From the NCBI RefSeq assembly GCF_963576615.1, contig NC_088708.1, positions 58,763,196-58,827,195 of the forward strand: 64,000 bases of DNA. The letters are read 5' to 3'. Positions 35,201 to 47,300 of the stretch are shown piece after piece; position 1 is the stretch's first letter, and each line of letters starts with the position of its first letter. The position numbers were made by a program, and so were the translations under genes. Source of the DNA: Watersipora subatra (lineage: Eukaryota; Bryozoa; Gymnolaemata; Cheilostomatida; Watersiporidae). A model generated the notes under the pieces. It ran no database searches, was not told the origin of the DNA, and worked only from the letters and a program-made list of their open reading frames with translations.

Positions 35201-36263
35201 AAAGTTTTTTGATTAAAATGTCCAAAATCAATCCCAAGTTCAATTTAGTCTACCAGGACTTTTAACAAAATTTATTGGTAACTTTTAGTAACGATTTATA
35301 GTTTGCAACTTCATACGACAGGCAGTTGATACAAGTTAGCTCGTGCACAACTCACAGAAATAATACCTAAAAAGTTGCAATAGCAGCTCTAAAATGTTAA
35401 AGAGATTCCACTGATGTTGACTGTGAAAAACATTTATGTAAGACAGAAACGAGTACATGTGTGATTGCGATATCAAATATAAAAACGTTGGTGGCGCATT
35501 AGATTTTTTAAGTTTTTCTACCAAGATGTTAATATATTAGGTTGCTCCATTTTTAGTCTAAGAATTTAGTTTAGCGAATAATAAATAGGATTAAGATGAA
35601 AATCAAGACTAAATTGTAAGAAACTAATCTTGCATTCAGTCTGAGTATGTAAGTCCTACTTAACTGAGTTATCCCCTTAGACATTGGCCAGTCAGCCATT
35701 TCATTTGCGCTTGGCATACTATCGGCATTTCCTAAAACTGACAGTAGATTTGCCTGAGACTGACCTTTGCCAATTTCGATGGCTATTGAATTATTCACGA
35801 GCCTTTTGGTAAATAGTCCAAGAATTTGGCTAATAAGTTCAAGTTACTATTGGGCTGCATTTGCTCAGAACTATCATCGTTCACAATTACTGATTTACTT
35901 GAATGATGCATCCCTAGGTGATGCATCCGTTCAGCTTATTAAAATACGCTGTTACCTGTCACTTGTTACATGTGCTCAAACAATCATTGGCTGCTCTGTT
36001 AGTAACAGACTGTTAGTACTGCTGCCTAGTGACATAATGTCCACTCAGTCGTGTATGAGTGGAGGCTGATTAACCAACATCATTTAATATTTGCAGCTAT
36101 AATTGGAGGGGCTGTCGTCGGTCTGCTCTGCGCCATACTCCTCGTCATGTTTATCATATACCGTATGAGAAAGAAGGATGAAGGCAGCTATCCTCTGAAT
36201 GACTCTAAACCTCTCAAAGACTACTCTTATTCCAGAGCTCCCAGTAAAGAGTTCTACGCGTGA
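26296..36263 (+). CDS. SDC: Syndecan, transmembrane heparan-sulfate-type proteoglycan, complete
   Basis: Six exons: 26296-26379, 28572-28677, 31661-31912, 33568-33675, 34444-34578 and 36097-36263 (TGA 36261-36263), about 283 residues. Exon 1 is a signal peptide (MELRLLICLLVTIVGYGIANG). Glycosaminoglycan attachment candidates are Ser-Gly sites in acidic context: GSGDVEPP and DFSGEP in exon 2, DTGSGQPD in exon 3, TTSGKDASEEDSYGD in exon 5. Exon 3 adds a cysteine-bearing module (CYCV). Exon 6 holds the diagnostic transmembrane helix with IIGGAVVGLLCA, the juxtamembrane RMRKKDEGSY and the C-terminal PDZ ligand EFYA. Intron 1 is phase 0 and the other four are phase 1, so exons 2-5 could be skipped or swapped with limited damage. 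Syndecans act as cell-surface co-receptors for growth factors and matrix. An AATAAA at 36636-36641 is a plausible poly(A) signal. Confidence 0.95.
26815..26975. repeat. Minisatellite, 45-bp unit, about 3.5 copies
   Basis: The unit is GACAGTAGCTGGCAGGTAGC followed by (a)(c/t)gtgtacagtaactaacattaac(c)t. The last copies are truncated. It lies in syndecan intron 1. It is a third unrelated 45-bp array in this window. Confidence 0.85.
26976..28571. other. Rest of syndecan intron 1, no recognised feature
   Basis: AT-rich intron. There is a short direct duplication (GTAGATGACTCGCTCG) near 27200-27235. Otherwise no gene or mobile element was recognised. Confidence 0.5.
29126..29402. repeat. Minisatellite, 34-bp unit with palindromic core, about 8 copies
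   Basis: The unit is 'gcgattgccctgttatacag' then TGCAACCCCGGGTT. Each unit contains GCAACCCCGGGTTGC, two 7-bp arms around one base. Because 34 is not a multiple of three and the unit has no plus-strand stop, all three forward frames stay open through the array. This produces three overlapping false open frames. The array is in syndecan intron 2. Confidence 0.95.
29403..31660. repeat. Syndecan intron 2 remainder: SINE-like copy B and TA-rich microsatellite
   Basis: At about 30690-30785 the minus strand reads as a tRNA-like head (TGGTTTAGCGGCAGCGTGC, then AGTTCAATTCC). At 30856-30985 the plus strand carries the dispersed tail shared with 13799-14090 and 45070-45140 (AATCACTATAAACTGGACAT then acgacagacaaacaaacac). 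At 30975-31190 a TA-rich, 'tatatgtatac'-type microsatellite follows. Near 30205-30245 there is a worn copy of the ATTACCCGGGCAAC terminus. The 29403-30200 part shows nothing recognisable. Confidence 0.55.
31913..33567. other. Syndecan intron 3, small hairpin only
   Basis: Positions 32731-32745 (TGTCTCATATGAAAC) and 32759-32773 (GTTTCATATGAGGCA) form a 15-bp inverted repeat with one G-T type mismatch and a 13-nt loop. Overlapping open frames at 32059-32677 on both strands have no recognisable content. Confidence 0.5.
33676..36096. other. Syndecan introns 4 and 5, no recognised feature
   Basis: Apart from exon 5 at 34444-34578, this stretch shows only AT-rich intronic DNA with no supported repeat, RNA gene or transposon end. 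Confidence 0.45.
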
Positions 36264-38832
36264 GAAAGGATTATTCGTATTATCTTCAGGCTTCTATAGG
36301 ACTTCGGCACATCAATCAATCTCCTAGTTTTTATAGCCGTCGACATTTTACACAATTGTACAATGCATATCAGTTTACACTCTAAGGCCTTGACCTTACC
36401 ATTTTACCCATTGGTCATTACAAATGCTTTCTACATCTTATAGCATCCTTTAGTATAGTTTCAGATTATCTGCGAACTAACAGTGCAAGTAATGTGTGGT
36501 TGTGACAACACCTGTGCAAGGCATGAGGCTGCTTTGTGTGCGAGCGAGAGAGGTAAATGAAGTGAGAAATATTGCACTGTATGAACCTACATCCATGCCA
36601 TAATGAGGGTGAAGCACCGAAGCACGCCGTCAATCAATAAAGACTGCTACGTCAGTCAGCCTCTGCGAGTCAGCACTAACCCTCGAGTCCTGCTTCTCTA
36701 CACTGCCTTCCATATATCCTAGTGCAGCCACTATACTTTTCAATCACTTTTTCTGATTAGTATACTTATATTACGTAACGTCTTATGTATGATACTCAGA
36801 GCATTTGCTTAGCAGCTCTTTTTAGTGACTACTTAAAAGTTTTCTTAGCGAATCGTAGCGCTACTTACAGGCCAGGTCGCTACAGTATCAACACAGCGCT
36901 AGCTATTCGAGCATGAACAAACACTTTGTATGCTTATGCTATTATGCCTGTGTCATTGCCGGAATCAAAATATGAGATCTGGCCTATTATCAGTTTTACA
37001 ATCGCATTGCTGATGGCGGCCCTTTTATAGCAGGCTATTGATAGATATTTCTATTGTTATATTGTTTTGTCTGTATTTTTATTCTCATGTCCTGTGAGAG
37101 CATTGCCGATACCAAACTAAACAGACTGTTAATAATTGGTTTTGATTGCAAACAATGTTAAATATATATTTAATAAATGATGTAATTCCCACCAACTGCA
37201 CTTGTATGTACCCAATAGATTGCAGTCATGCTATGCTGTTTATAGGTCACCAAAAATAGCAGAGCTCTAAATACCAAATACTGAGCATCACTAATTGAAA
37301 AGGTTGGCTGTATTCTGGTACAGCCCCAACTTGCTGTAGTAATGAAGTGGGAGTTCAGGGCCAATTGATCAGCCGACTCCGAAGGAATTAATAATCCATG
37401 AGGCTTTACTTGTGAAACAACTGAAATAAAAGAATCCATCTTAGCGGTTGAGACGGGCGCTTCTGATGTTAGGCATCTCTTTGTTCACTCCATTTCACAA
37501 AGTAGGCTGGTCTATACAATCAAAACACACGAGGATTAGAGGCTACTAGTGTCAGTCTGATATTATCACTGATGTCAAATCTAGATTTATCTGCAACATC
37601 AAACTGTGGTTGCTCAAGATTCAGTCTAGTTGGTCCAAAGAGTAGAGATAATGCATCAGGAAGGAGCTAACAGAGTGCTGGGTATGCTAGAGGAGTGGGA
37701 AATCTCACAGAGATTCATGGGAACTGAAGATAAGAACTGAAACTAATTATTTCGAGCTGAAAACATTCTCAGAACTTCCTTGTAGGCATCCAAATGTAGA
37801 AAGGGAGCGGTTTGGTGCGGTGCTCATAGATTCTTTGATAATATTTTCTTGATGCTAGTTCAAATAACAATGAAACAAAGTTTTTGGCGAAAACTCCATT
37901 ACACCAGCTGCATATGTTTTTACCACTAGATAACATTGCTAGTATGTGGTCGACGTTTAGACAATGTAACAATGAATGTACCCATCCAGGTTTCTAGAAC
38001 ATTTCCAGGTTTATCGTAATTGCACTAAAGAGGTGTCCAGTGTGGTCTATGATGGCAATTAAGTAATTATGTTAGTTACCGAGTGTCACCTAAGATTTAA
38101 GACAGTCAATGTATCTTACCCTCGCTGACTCTGAACTTTGCTGACGCTAACACATAGCTGTGATATGTAGCTGAAAATTAAGTTTTACACTGATAATCAA
38201 AGTGCAGTGACTTTCTCATGATACTGGAGTAATATAATTGTAAGCGAAACCAAATGCATACATTGGAAAGGAATAGCTGTCTGGAAATCCAATTCGTCTA
38301 AGCTTTACAGCCATAAGCACAAGATATTGCTTCCTAAGTAGGTCAATATTGGGGAAACCTGACTTTTCACAATACAAAACTAACTTGGTACATCCAAACC
38401 TCACTAGACATGCAAAATATTTAGCTAGAATAAGATAAACAGGCAAAAAATAAAATCGTTAAAGCAAACCATGCCCCATCTACTCTAGTATAGAACCAGT
38501 TTTATATGTTAGGAATGACCGGATGATGGCTGTAGTTATTTAGAAGTCATCCATTACTGAGTCACACACCTCATGTCATGGTTTCACACAAGGCAGACCA
38601 TTAAGAATGGTTGTTTACTAATAAAGTCAATAGAATGTTAACAATAGTCTGTTGCTGTTCATAATGACTAATACAAGTCAGTGAATGAATAATACTTTCT
38701 ATATAAAATTCACCATACAAAACAATGTTATCGTCTCATTCATCGACGTGAGTAAACTATTAAGGTAAAAAGGTTGTCCGAATGAGTCAGAGGAAGGTTT
38801 TAGTTGACATTTATACTGCAAGCACTATTAGT
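36264..38832. other. Syndecan 3' untranslated region and intergenic DNA
   Basis: The 3' untranslated region probably runs to about 36660, past the AATAAA at 36636. Beyond it I see no gene. Minus-strand open frames at 37170-37439, 37769-37972 and 38216-38446 lack any recognisable motif and have no splice support. Confidence 0.5.
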
Positions 38833-40210
38833 CCCACGACCAAACGAGCGGAGCGAATGTTTGAGAGTTTTATGATAAATGCATGTGCACACAACTCACG
38901 AAAATTATTCATCAACAACGTCGCAAACCCTTGTACCGAAATCTCATCAACAAATTTAATCATTTTTGTGTAAAGTCGTTTAAGTATAATAACGATACAA
39001 AACACATAAAAACATATTTAAATATGTTACGAAGTCTTTGAAAATTGTCGACATATTCCTAAACTTTACTCATCTGATTGGATTATACACAAATAGACAG
39101 ATTAATTTGGCTAAAAATCATTATTAAAACTTGCCAAGCCTTGTTTTTATCAAAGTTAAGACCGGCAAACGAACCGCCGAGCGACATAGAATAGAACCAT
39201 TAAGTCGTGCGCATTTCACGAAAGAATAACGTGCACATTTCACCAGTCTATAGCATTGGCGAATTGCCGAAAGTTTCTGTAATTAATGTAGAAGTACTGA
39301 AATCGTTTCTTTATTGTCGATTTCAAAGTAACTGACATTTTACAAACTTTTGAGTACTTCAGTATTTTAACTGATGTCCAAAGCAGTGAAAGTAAAGGAA
39401 ATGACGATGATATTTTTTTCTAACGATTCTTATGAGATTATTACAGTATTTAATTATAAGTTTGGATGACTATTGAAGTGTTATAGTCACACTAACAATG
39501 TCGATGATGGGCAATATGTTACTGTTATTATTTTTTCTAAATAGTTTTGTTAAATAGATTTTCTAAAAATTTATATAAATATCACAACTTCTTGATATTG
39601 TTAGCTATGACGTTTTGAAATGTAAACAAAATTGTGCATTGGCTTTCTATTATTACTGTATTACTATATTAATAATATTGGTTATTCTAATAATACCAGT
39701 GCATTTTACTGCTAATATTGCATTTCTCCTATTGCAGGGGGAGAGATATAACCATATAATCTTTTCCTTGCATTATTGCTGGTTGTCACGATCTAACACT
39801 TTTTTAAATAGATTTTCTAAAAATCTCTATAAATATCACAACTTCTTGATATTGTTAGCTATGACATTTTGAAATGTAAACAAAATTGTGCATTGGTTTT
39901 CTATTATTACTATATTAATAATATTGGTTATTCTAATAATATCAGTGCATTTTACTTCTAATATTGGCCAATATTGCATTTCTCCTATTGCAGGGAGAGA
40001 GATATAAACATAATCTTTTCCTTTCATTATTGCTGTTTGTTGTATGTAATAACACCCACACCCAGTACATTACAGCTACCATTGCAGTTATCCTATTGTA
40101 CTGCAGTGCCATTTGACTGCTAATATCGCATTTCTCAACCATCAGTACCCTTTCCTTTTTTCAATATCACTTTGGTCGTGGGCTGTATGACAGGGGAATT
40201 TCTAGTTTAG
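38833..40210 (+). mobile_element. Non-autonomous dispersed element, copy 2, with internal duplication
   Basis: Second copy of the element at 3677-4725. The left end CCCACGACCAAA is mirrored by TTTGGTCGTGGG at 40171-40182, giving 12-bp perfect inverted ends, although homology between copies continues to about 40210. A block of about 235 bp is tandemly duplicated (about 39553-39785 and 39801-40036; shared ATATCACAACTTCTTGATAT and CATTTCTCCTATTGCAGGG). Copy 1 has that block once. No coding region is present. Confidence 0.7.
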
Positions 40211-41361
40211 AAATGTTTGTTTCATACAGCAGGATTACAGAGCTTTGCTACGACGATGTAAAGAATGGAGTTGCTAAGATACTCAATGTAATATTTTAGC
40301 CTGAAAGGTTGTAGTAGCCTACTAATACTAAAATATAGAATAAGGAATGCGGCTACCATTGTTGCTATGCAAATGTGCTTGTTACGAGTCTTAGATCAGT
40401 CACAAAAATGTACGTAATAAAATGGGTAAGAGGGAAAAACTCCTAGTTTACCGTGACAAGTGACAGATTCGCTGCTAGCCACCTAAAGTGTGCAGTTGTG
40501 CGAAACATATTTGTACCGACTACTAGCTAGGTACTCTTCCTCTGACCCATATTATTATTATTTTACTCCACCAAATATTTTATTTTCAGTGTAGAGTTCT
40601 CTCCAGTTCGCGTTTTGGTAGTATGCGTATAAAAAAATATTTATAGGTCCCTTTGTCATCCAAGAATAAAATCTCAATAAGAATTAGTGCAAAACACCAA
40701 AATTTTGCCAATTGAATCTAAACTGGTATATATTGTTTAACAAAGGGTTAATTTTGAGTCTCAAATGGAGAGAACAGCTTTTTCTATTATAGCTAATATT
40801 TTGAGGACTTACCTACTACCACTTGTTTAAAGAAGACAACTCTTTAAATAGAAAAGAAATTATTTCGGTAGTCTGCATATCTCTTTGATGATTGCCAATT
40901 TCAAGTTAACAGAATGGTTCATTTGAATGAACTAATTCAGTAACCATCCTAAACCACAACACTAGAGGCATATTTAAATCTGCAAAAGTTTCTGATGACG
41001 CCATCACGCCATCTCCCCGTAAGGATAACATAAATATAATAAACACTTCTACAAGTCGTTAAATTTAAAATACAACTTCATTGATAACAGCCATTATATA
41101 CAAAGTAGCTCAACCAAAAAGGAGACTTCAAAAAATATGCAATAGTTTCAATTGCCATTGAAAATGGAACAGTTAATGCTATATGATTGCCTGCATGAGG
41201 CAATGGAAGTGTGACATAAATAAATGATTCAAATATACTTGCGATGAGAAAAGCATGAGTAATAAGAGAACAGAGAAACTATTGCAAGTAAAATATTGTT
41301 TGACAGACAGCACAAAGGACGAGCAAGAATGAGTCAAGCGTAACTGTAGTTGGTGAGAATG
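40211..41361. other. 3' flank of LEPROT, no recognised feature
   Basis: AT-rich DNA downstream of the minus-strand LEPROT stop codon; the 3' untranslated region must lie at its right edge. No unambiguous poly(A) signal was assigned. Confidence 0.4.
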
Positions 41362-44300
41362 TTACCATCCTGAATATGAGAAATCATCATCATTTGAGAA
41401 TAACATGAAGAATCCTAGAATAGTGAAAAAAACTACTGTATTGCCGCCATAGACAAATCCAGCGGTGCGCCAATCTATCTACAAAGAGATAAAAAATTAC
41501 AAAGGTAATGTATATTATGGTATATCATCGTTTACATTGAACATGGCAACCTAAAAAAGGTGGCCATATAGTCTAAGTTTTTGCTAAACAGCAGAATTGA
41601 GGGCCGAGATGAGAACAACTCTAAGAGATTGTGGAAACCAAGAGGGAATAATCTTAAATAATGACGGTATGCACTGAAGGTTCATGCAATAAATGGTATT
41701 TGTCACTCAATTCACAGTCTATTCCAATAGAATAAGTATTTTATTAAAAGTTTTAAAACCATTTGTAAGCTCTTCAGCGACTAGGCCCAAGGTCTTTTAA
41801 ACTCGTTAAATTCAATAGAAAAGAAACAAATGCTATTTTCAATCACGAGAAGCAAATCGAACAACTTAAAGAATAAACTTGAACTAAATTTTTGTAGATT
41901 TTATCTGAAAGTATCAGTATTTTTCTATCCTTTGCGATTGTTTCTGATGTGATCTTGCTGCCAGGATGTTTCAAGATTACAATTTAGACAAAATTTGATC
42001 GCGGTTAAAATGCTCAGATCAAGTGAAAGTGCGATTATGATGTTTATAGCTGCAAAGCGATCGACAGAATAGAAAAGCGTAACGATGCAACTCGAATGGT
42101 ATCAGCTGATATCAACTTTAGCAACAATAGCAACTAGTGACAATATTTAGTACAAAGTTGTCTTCCGGGTGTTTTAACAGTAACCAAGTTTAATATTGAA
42201 ACATTCTGGCAGTCAGATCACCTCAACATAAAAACAATCACAAATGATAGAAAAATACGGATACTTTCTGATAAAATCAGCTGAAACTTTGTGTAAGTTT
42301 ATTTTTAAACCTAAACGAATTTTTCAACGTACGTATGACTAAAATTGTGAGCAAATTTTGTCTTAACATGAAGTAATTTGCAACATACGAGATCCATAGT
42401 TTCTCCAAACATGAGTTTTGTAAACTAAAATAAAAACAATAAAAATTTAAATAGAATGCAAGGTTTAAAGTATATAAATGACGTTAATATATTGGACAAG
42501 TTGGTGTAAGTTATGCCCCATATTTTTGTCACTTTCTCTACATATGTCTAAGGTAAGTTAGCTGTAAAATCATCTTTATATTGAACTACTTTACTGACTT
42601 AGTTTTGATTTTTGGAGTTTTGTATAATTCTATATAATTCATTTATATTATTACTATATGTGATTGGTTGAAGTGTTCATCATTGTTTTGTGAAAGATCT
42701 GAAAAGAAAGTAAAAAAATACAATATATTCTTAGAAAAATATTTGTTCCAACATATGGCAATGTTGACACCAAAACAAATATCGAAACTTCTAATGTCAA
42801 GGTTTGACGATATGATCGGCAAGATAACCAAACTACCTATTGTATATGTTCAGCAAGAAACTCAATCTCCTCAATCTACTTCAAGACCAAAGTCGCGAAA
42901 GTAAAATATTGACTCAAGTGATAAATAGCACAGAAGCCGAGAAGTTCGAGTAATAATATTAGGGTTGCTAATAAGCTAACATATGGCTACATGTGAGGGC
43001 ATTGATATGTTCTATAATCACCACCAAAAATGATAAATCGGCCATTAGGTACTGTGTAAGAACAGCTACCGATACGTATTAATACAGAAAACTGAAACAA
43101 AGAGAGTATATGACGTTGAAGGATCGTTCCGCAAAAATGACATCGAGCTATGATTTATCTTGCTCTTTAAAGGTTGACTTGCAATAAAATGCACATTACA
43201 ATTATTTGATATGAAAAGATTCACCATGTCTTACTCTGTTGTGTTGTAGGTGCCAAATGTGTGGAAATGTGATTACAAGCTCTTAAAAGCTAAAAAACGA
43301 ACAGTTAATCGCAGCCACACGAAACCGCCGTAGTTTGGATTCTCTTTCCAAAACGGCTCAAATGTGACGTAGTTGTGGGAGATGGTTTCTGTTTATAGTT
43401 TCATGCAACCTTATCCGTCGAAATATTTTCACAAATATACTTCACGCATTCAATAAAACCATGTCTATTGTTCTTACGCGTCTGTTTTATCGTCATTGTA
43501 ATGCTGTCACTTTTAGCACTGATATCTTATAACTTACCGTAAAAATTCGTTTATTTTTTAGCCTTAGCTTGAAGGAGTACATATCATTGTCTGATAATCA
43601 TGACGAGCCTGTTGGTCACCTGTGATAATCGAAAAGTGCCGCAAAAACTATTTGCGAAGTATTGGGTCACATGATCAGATTACGACTTGCCGATTAGACC
43701 AAACCGCAAAACTGTAAAGTAGCGAGCATCTATATTTGATACGGGGTATTCGGTAAAACCCGAAGTGTTTGTCATAAACTAGTGCCACGATAAGTTTTAT
43801 ATTGAACTTTTTATTGGCCTTTAATTTCACGTGAGAAGATCACATGACAAGACAATAACAAAACTGTAATGAATACGTCAGAAAAATAAAGAGATTCCAA
43901 TCTACGACGGCTTTTCGTTTTTGATCTTTTAAGAGCTTGTAATCACATTTCCACATATTTGGCACCTACAACACAGCAGAGTAAGACATGGTGAATCTTT
44001 TGATACCAAATAACTGTAATGTGAATTTTGTTGCGAGTCAACCTTTAAGTAAATGGTTGAAATGTTGGTATTAAAGCTTATTAAACGCTGATTTCACCCG
44101 GCAATAAACTGAAAAATAGCATGAAACAAAACAGAGATAAAGTCACCTACAATAAAGCCAATTACGATGGAAATGCTATTCAGTTAATAGTATTACTTTT
44201 TCATAGGCAACTCAATGCACTAACAAGACTTTCAAATCCATTTATTAGTAATAGATATTCAGTAATTTCCTTAGGAACATTCCATAAGAAAGGTTTTATG

Positions 44301-47300
44301 ATAACCAATCTTTGAACATTAAAGCGCTGTTAAAAGATTAAACCTTGACAGAAAAATACCGATGATATTTAGTTTAGTAGTTTAGTAGTTTAGCAGTTTA
44401 GTATCTTCGAGATACTAAACTGCAAAGTGCAGTCAAATAAACCACCATAAAAGCTGACAAAAAAGGCATGCGATGCCAGAGAAAGTGGTTTTATTTCAGC
44501 CATGCAGATGTGAAAATATCAGATCACAATACAGTTCAACCTCGGTTTTTAAATGTTTCAAATCTTGAATAGAGTTTGAATAGAAAGTCAAGATTTTTTT
44601 GCTTTGGATATCAAACAAAATTTATAACGCCAACACTCACGATGTGAGCCGAACAAACCTTAAAATTATTATTTTACTGCCTGAATGCCCGGAGTTGTAC
44701 GGATAATAGAAAAGGTTTTTATGTAACTTATGAATATGTATGAATTCATGTATATGAATTATTTGAACTTGAGTAGCTTGAACTAATCTAAATCTTTACT
44801 ATAATAAGAGTTGTGTCGGTTTTTCCATCTGGGCGTTGAGAAAAAAAGATTACGCCTCTCAGGGATCGAACCCACCTATTTTACGATCCACGGATGTGAA
44901 ACCAAAACCGCTTAGACACACAGCCAACTTGCCACGGCTTGGAAAAGTCATACGTAAATCGTTACGCGTCATGATCTCTCACGCAATCAGTGTGCTTAGA
45001 TAAGCGTCATTATTCCATAATCATGTAAGTGGGCTGTGTGGCAAAAGAGTTGTTTCAAAGGGCGAAAAGGTTTCTTGTTCCTAAATTTTAATCACTATAA
45101 CTGGCCATACGGACGAAAGACCAACTAATAAACACTTGGATTTATATATATATACCGTAAAACCTCTAATTGACGCTACCTCTATTTGAAGACCACCTCT
45201 ATTTGATCACAACTATGAGAGCAGGGTTGAAAAATAGAGCACCACTCTCTATTTATACGCGAACCTCCATTTGACCGCCACTTCGACTATGTTCGATCTT
45301 TATGAACCCATAATATCAACTGATCAGGAGAAAAGTTCCCACAAAATCATATTAATAATGAATCTTTTAAATTAATAACAATTAATTTTCTCGTTGCTCA
45401 ACTCCAAAGCTTTTCGCTTTTTTTGTTAAAACTTTGAAAGCAACACCATAGAAATAATTAATATCTGCCTCAGGCTAATAGTAGTTCCTTGTTTAACACA
45501 GTCTTGATACTTTGAAGTAGCCTACATATATAAAAAACGGTTAAAAGTTACGATGGCAGATGAACTTCAAAAGCAATGTCATAGAAATAATTACTGACTG
45601 TTTCAGGCTAATTTTTAAGAGGTTTTACTTTATATATATTGTTGTATGCATCCCTGTTTGTTATGGTTATGAAATAAAGCATTTTTTGCGAGGCGTATTA
45701 GTGAGTCATTTTACTGTCATCTTTTTAAAAAACTACAAAAACGATTTATCATACACTTTTTTACTTCACTAAAAGATATGAGGTAATAGGCTGAGGCATG
45801 ATGACTACAGATACAGCAATACATAACCCAACCTGGCCTTCTTTTCTAAAGTATATATGATAAACTAAATCCAATTTATATTGTGTATATATTTATGAAT
45901 ATTTATATACATGTAAAGAAAATACATCTATATATATATTTTTCAAAGTATGTCCGTGTGTCGCATGTCTGTCTGCATTCTAGCTATAGCTATTATTAAA
46001 ATAACTGCAGCTGGACAACAAAGCTGACGCAATGTCACGAAGTACCGTCATGAGAAGCCTAGCAGCTTACTGCAATTTTCCATTGGCAATGTGCCAGGCT
46101 AATAGCTTGAAAGTTACAGTTGTTTGACAAAGTTTTAAAACCTTTACAGTTGTTTTTTTTTTAATTTAGTTCAACTACACAAAACACTTCTCTCATGATA
46201 TGTTGTTTGAAAGTTAGAATGGCAAATGTTGTTATATGTTAAATACAAATCAATTTTGTGTCCAGACTTTTTATTACCCGGGCAATGCCGGGTAGCACAG
46301 CTAGTATATATATAATCATATTATATATATACCAATACAACATACCGTAAAACCCTTATTCGTACGCCATGGCGCTCTATTTTATCAGCTCTTCCATTAG
46401 AAAGCTGCTTTATTTGAGGTGATGTTCAAATAAACGGCGGTGTTGTATTTTTCAAACACTTCGTCAGAATGCTGAGCAAATAAATCTAACCCCACCATGG
46501 GTGAATCGAATGTTGCCTATACTTTGCACTATCCTTCAGGTAATGCGACATTAACTCTTTCGGACACAAGAAATTCGCTAACTTACCTCTAACTTGTTGT
46601 AGACCTTTAAATAAATATGCACGAGGAAGCTGATGCGTTTCTATACCAATTGATATCTATTACTAACAATTAATCTACGAAGATCTTATAGCCTGCGTTG
46701 CAATTCATTGGCGCTTTAAAGTTTTTTATTTCATTTTAAATTTGAAAGCATATTTTCATTTTATAACTATACTTAACAAGGTTGCATAAAAGCTCATTGC
46801 GCTCATCAATATGTTTGCTACAGTTTGCAGCCAAAACTGGCTTTTTATGTGCAATAGAACAGGAGTTACGAGTGTCAATCCATTGTGAGCTGAGTTCAGA
46901 TTACCGCAATCATGCTATCAAATTATATGCTATAAAGCTGCAAATTTTATGTTAATAAGAATTTTATAATAATAAGAATTTATTAAATGCTACAAATATA
47001 TATTAAAAAACAAGTGACATAAACAAACCATATTTGTAACACATGCAGCAACAAAAATTAACCTTTTAAAACAAATATTAACATTTTTAAAACAAAAATA
47101 TTAGCATCGCTTGCTTGGCCAGTTGCATTCTGATTGTTGCATCTGTTTGGAAACAGAAGCAGCGTGTAGTCAAAATAGCCTCAAAATGTTAGCCCCAAAT
47201 AGCGTCACATTTTCCATCGTAAATGAGAAAAGACTTTTTCCCCACAAATATCGAAGAATCAAGACCGCATTAAAAAGGGACTACTATTAGCCTGATACAG

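Noticed and set aside
42668..42904. A small lysine-rich protein gene in LEPROT intron 3
   Set aside because: No homology recognised, no splice or promoter context, and an overlapping minus-strand frame of similar length.
44850..44945. A functional tRNA gene on the minus strand (good B box)
   Set aside because: Acceptor and anticodon stems do not close, and the segment is attached to a dispersed repeat tail found elsewhere in the window.
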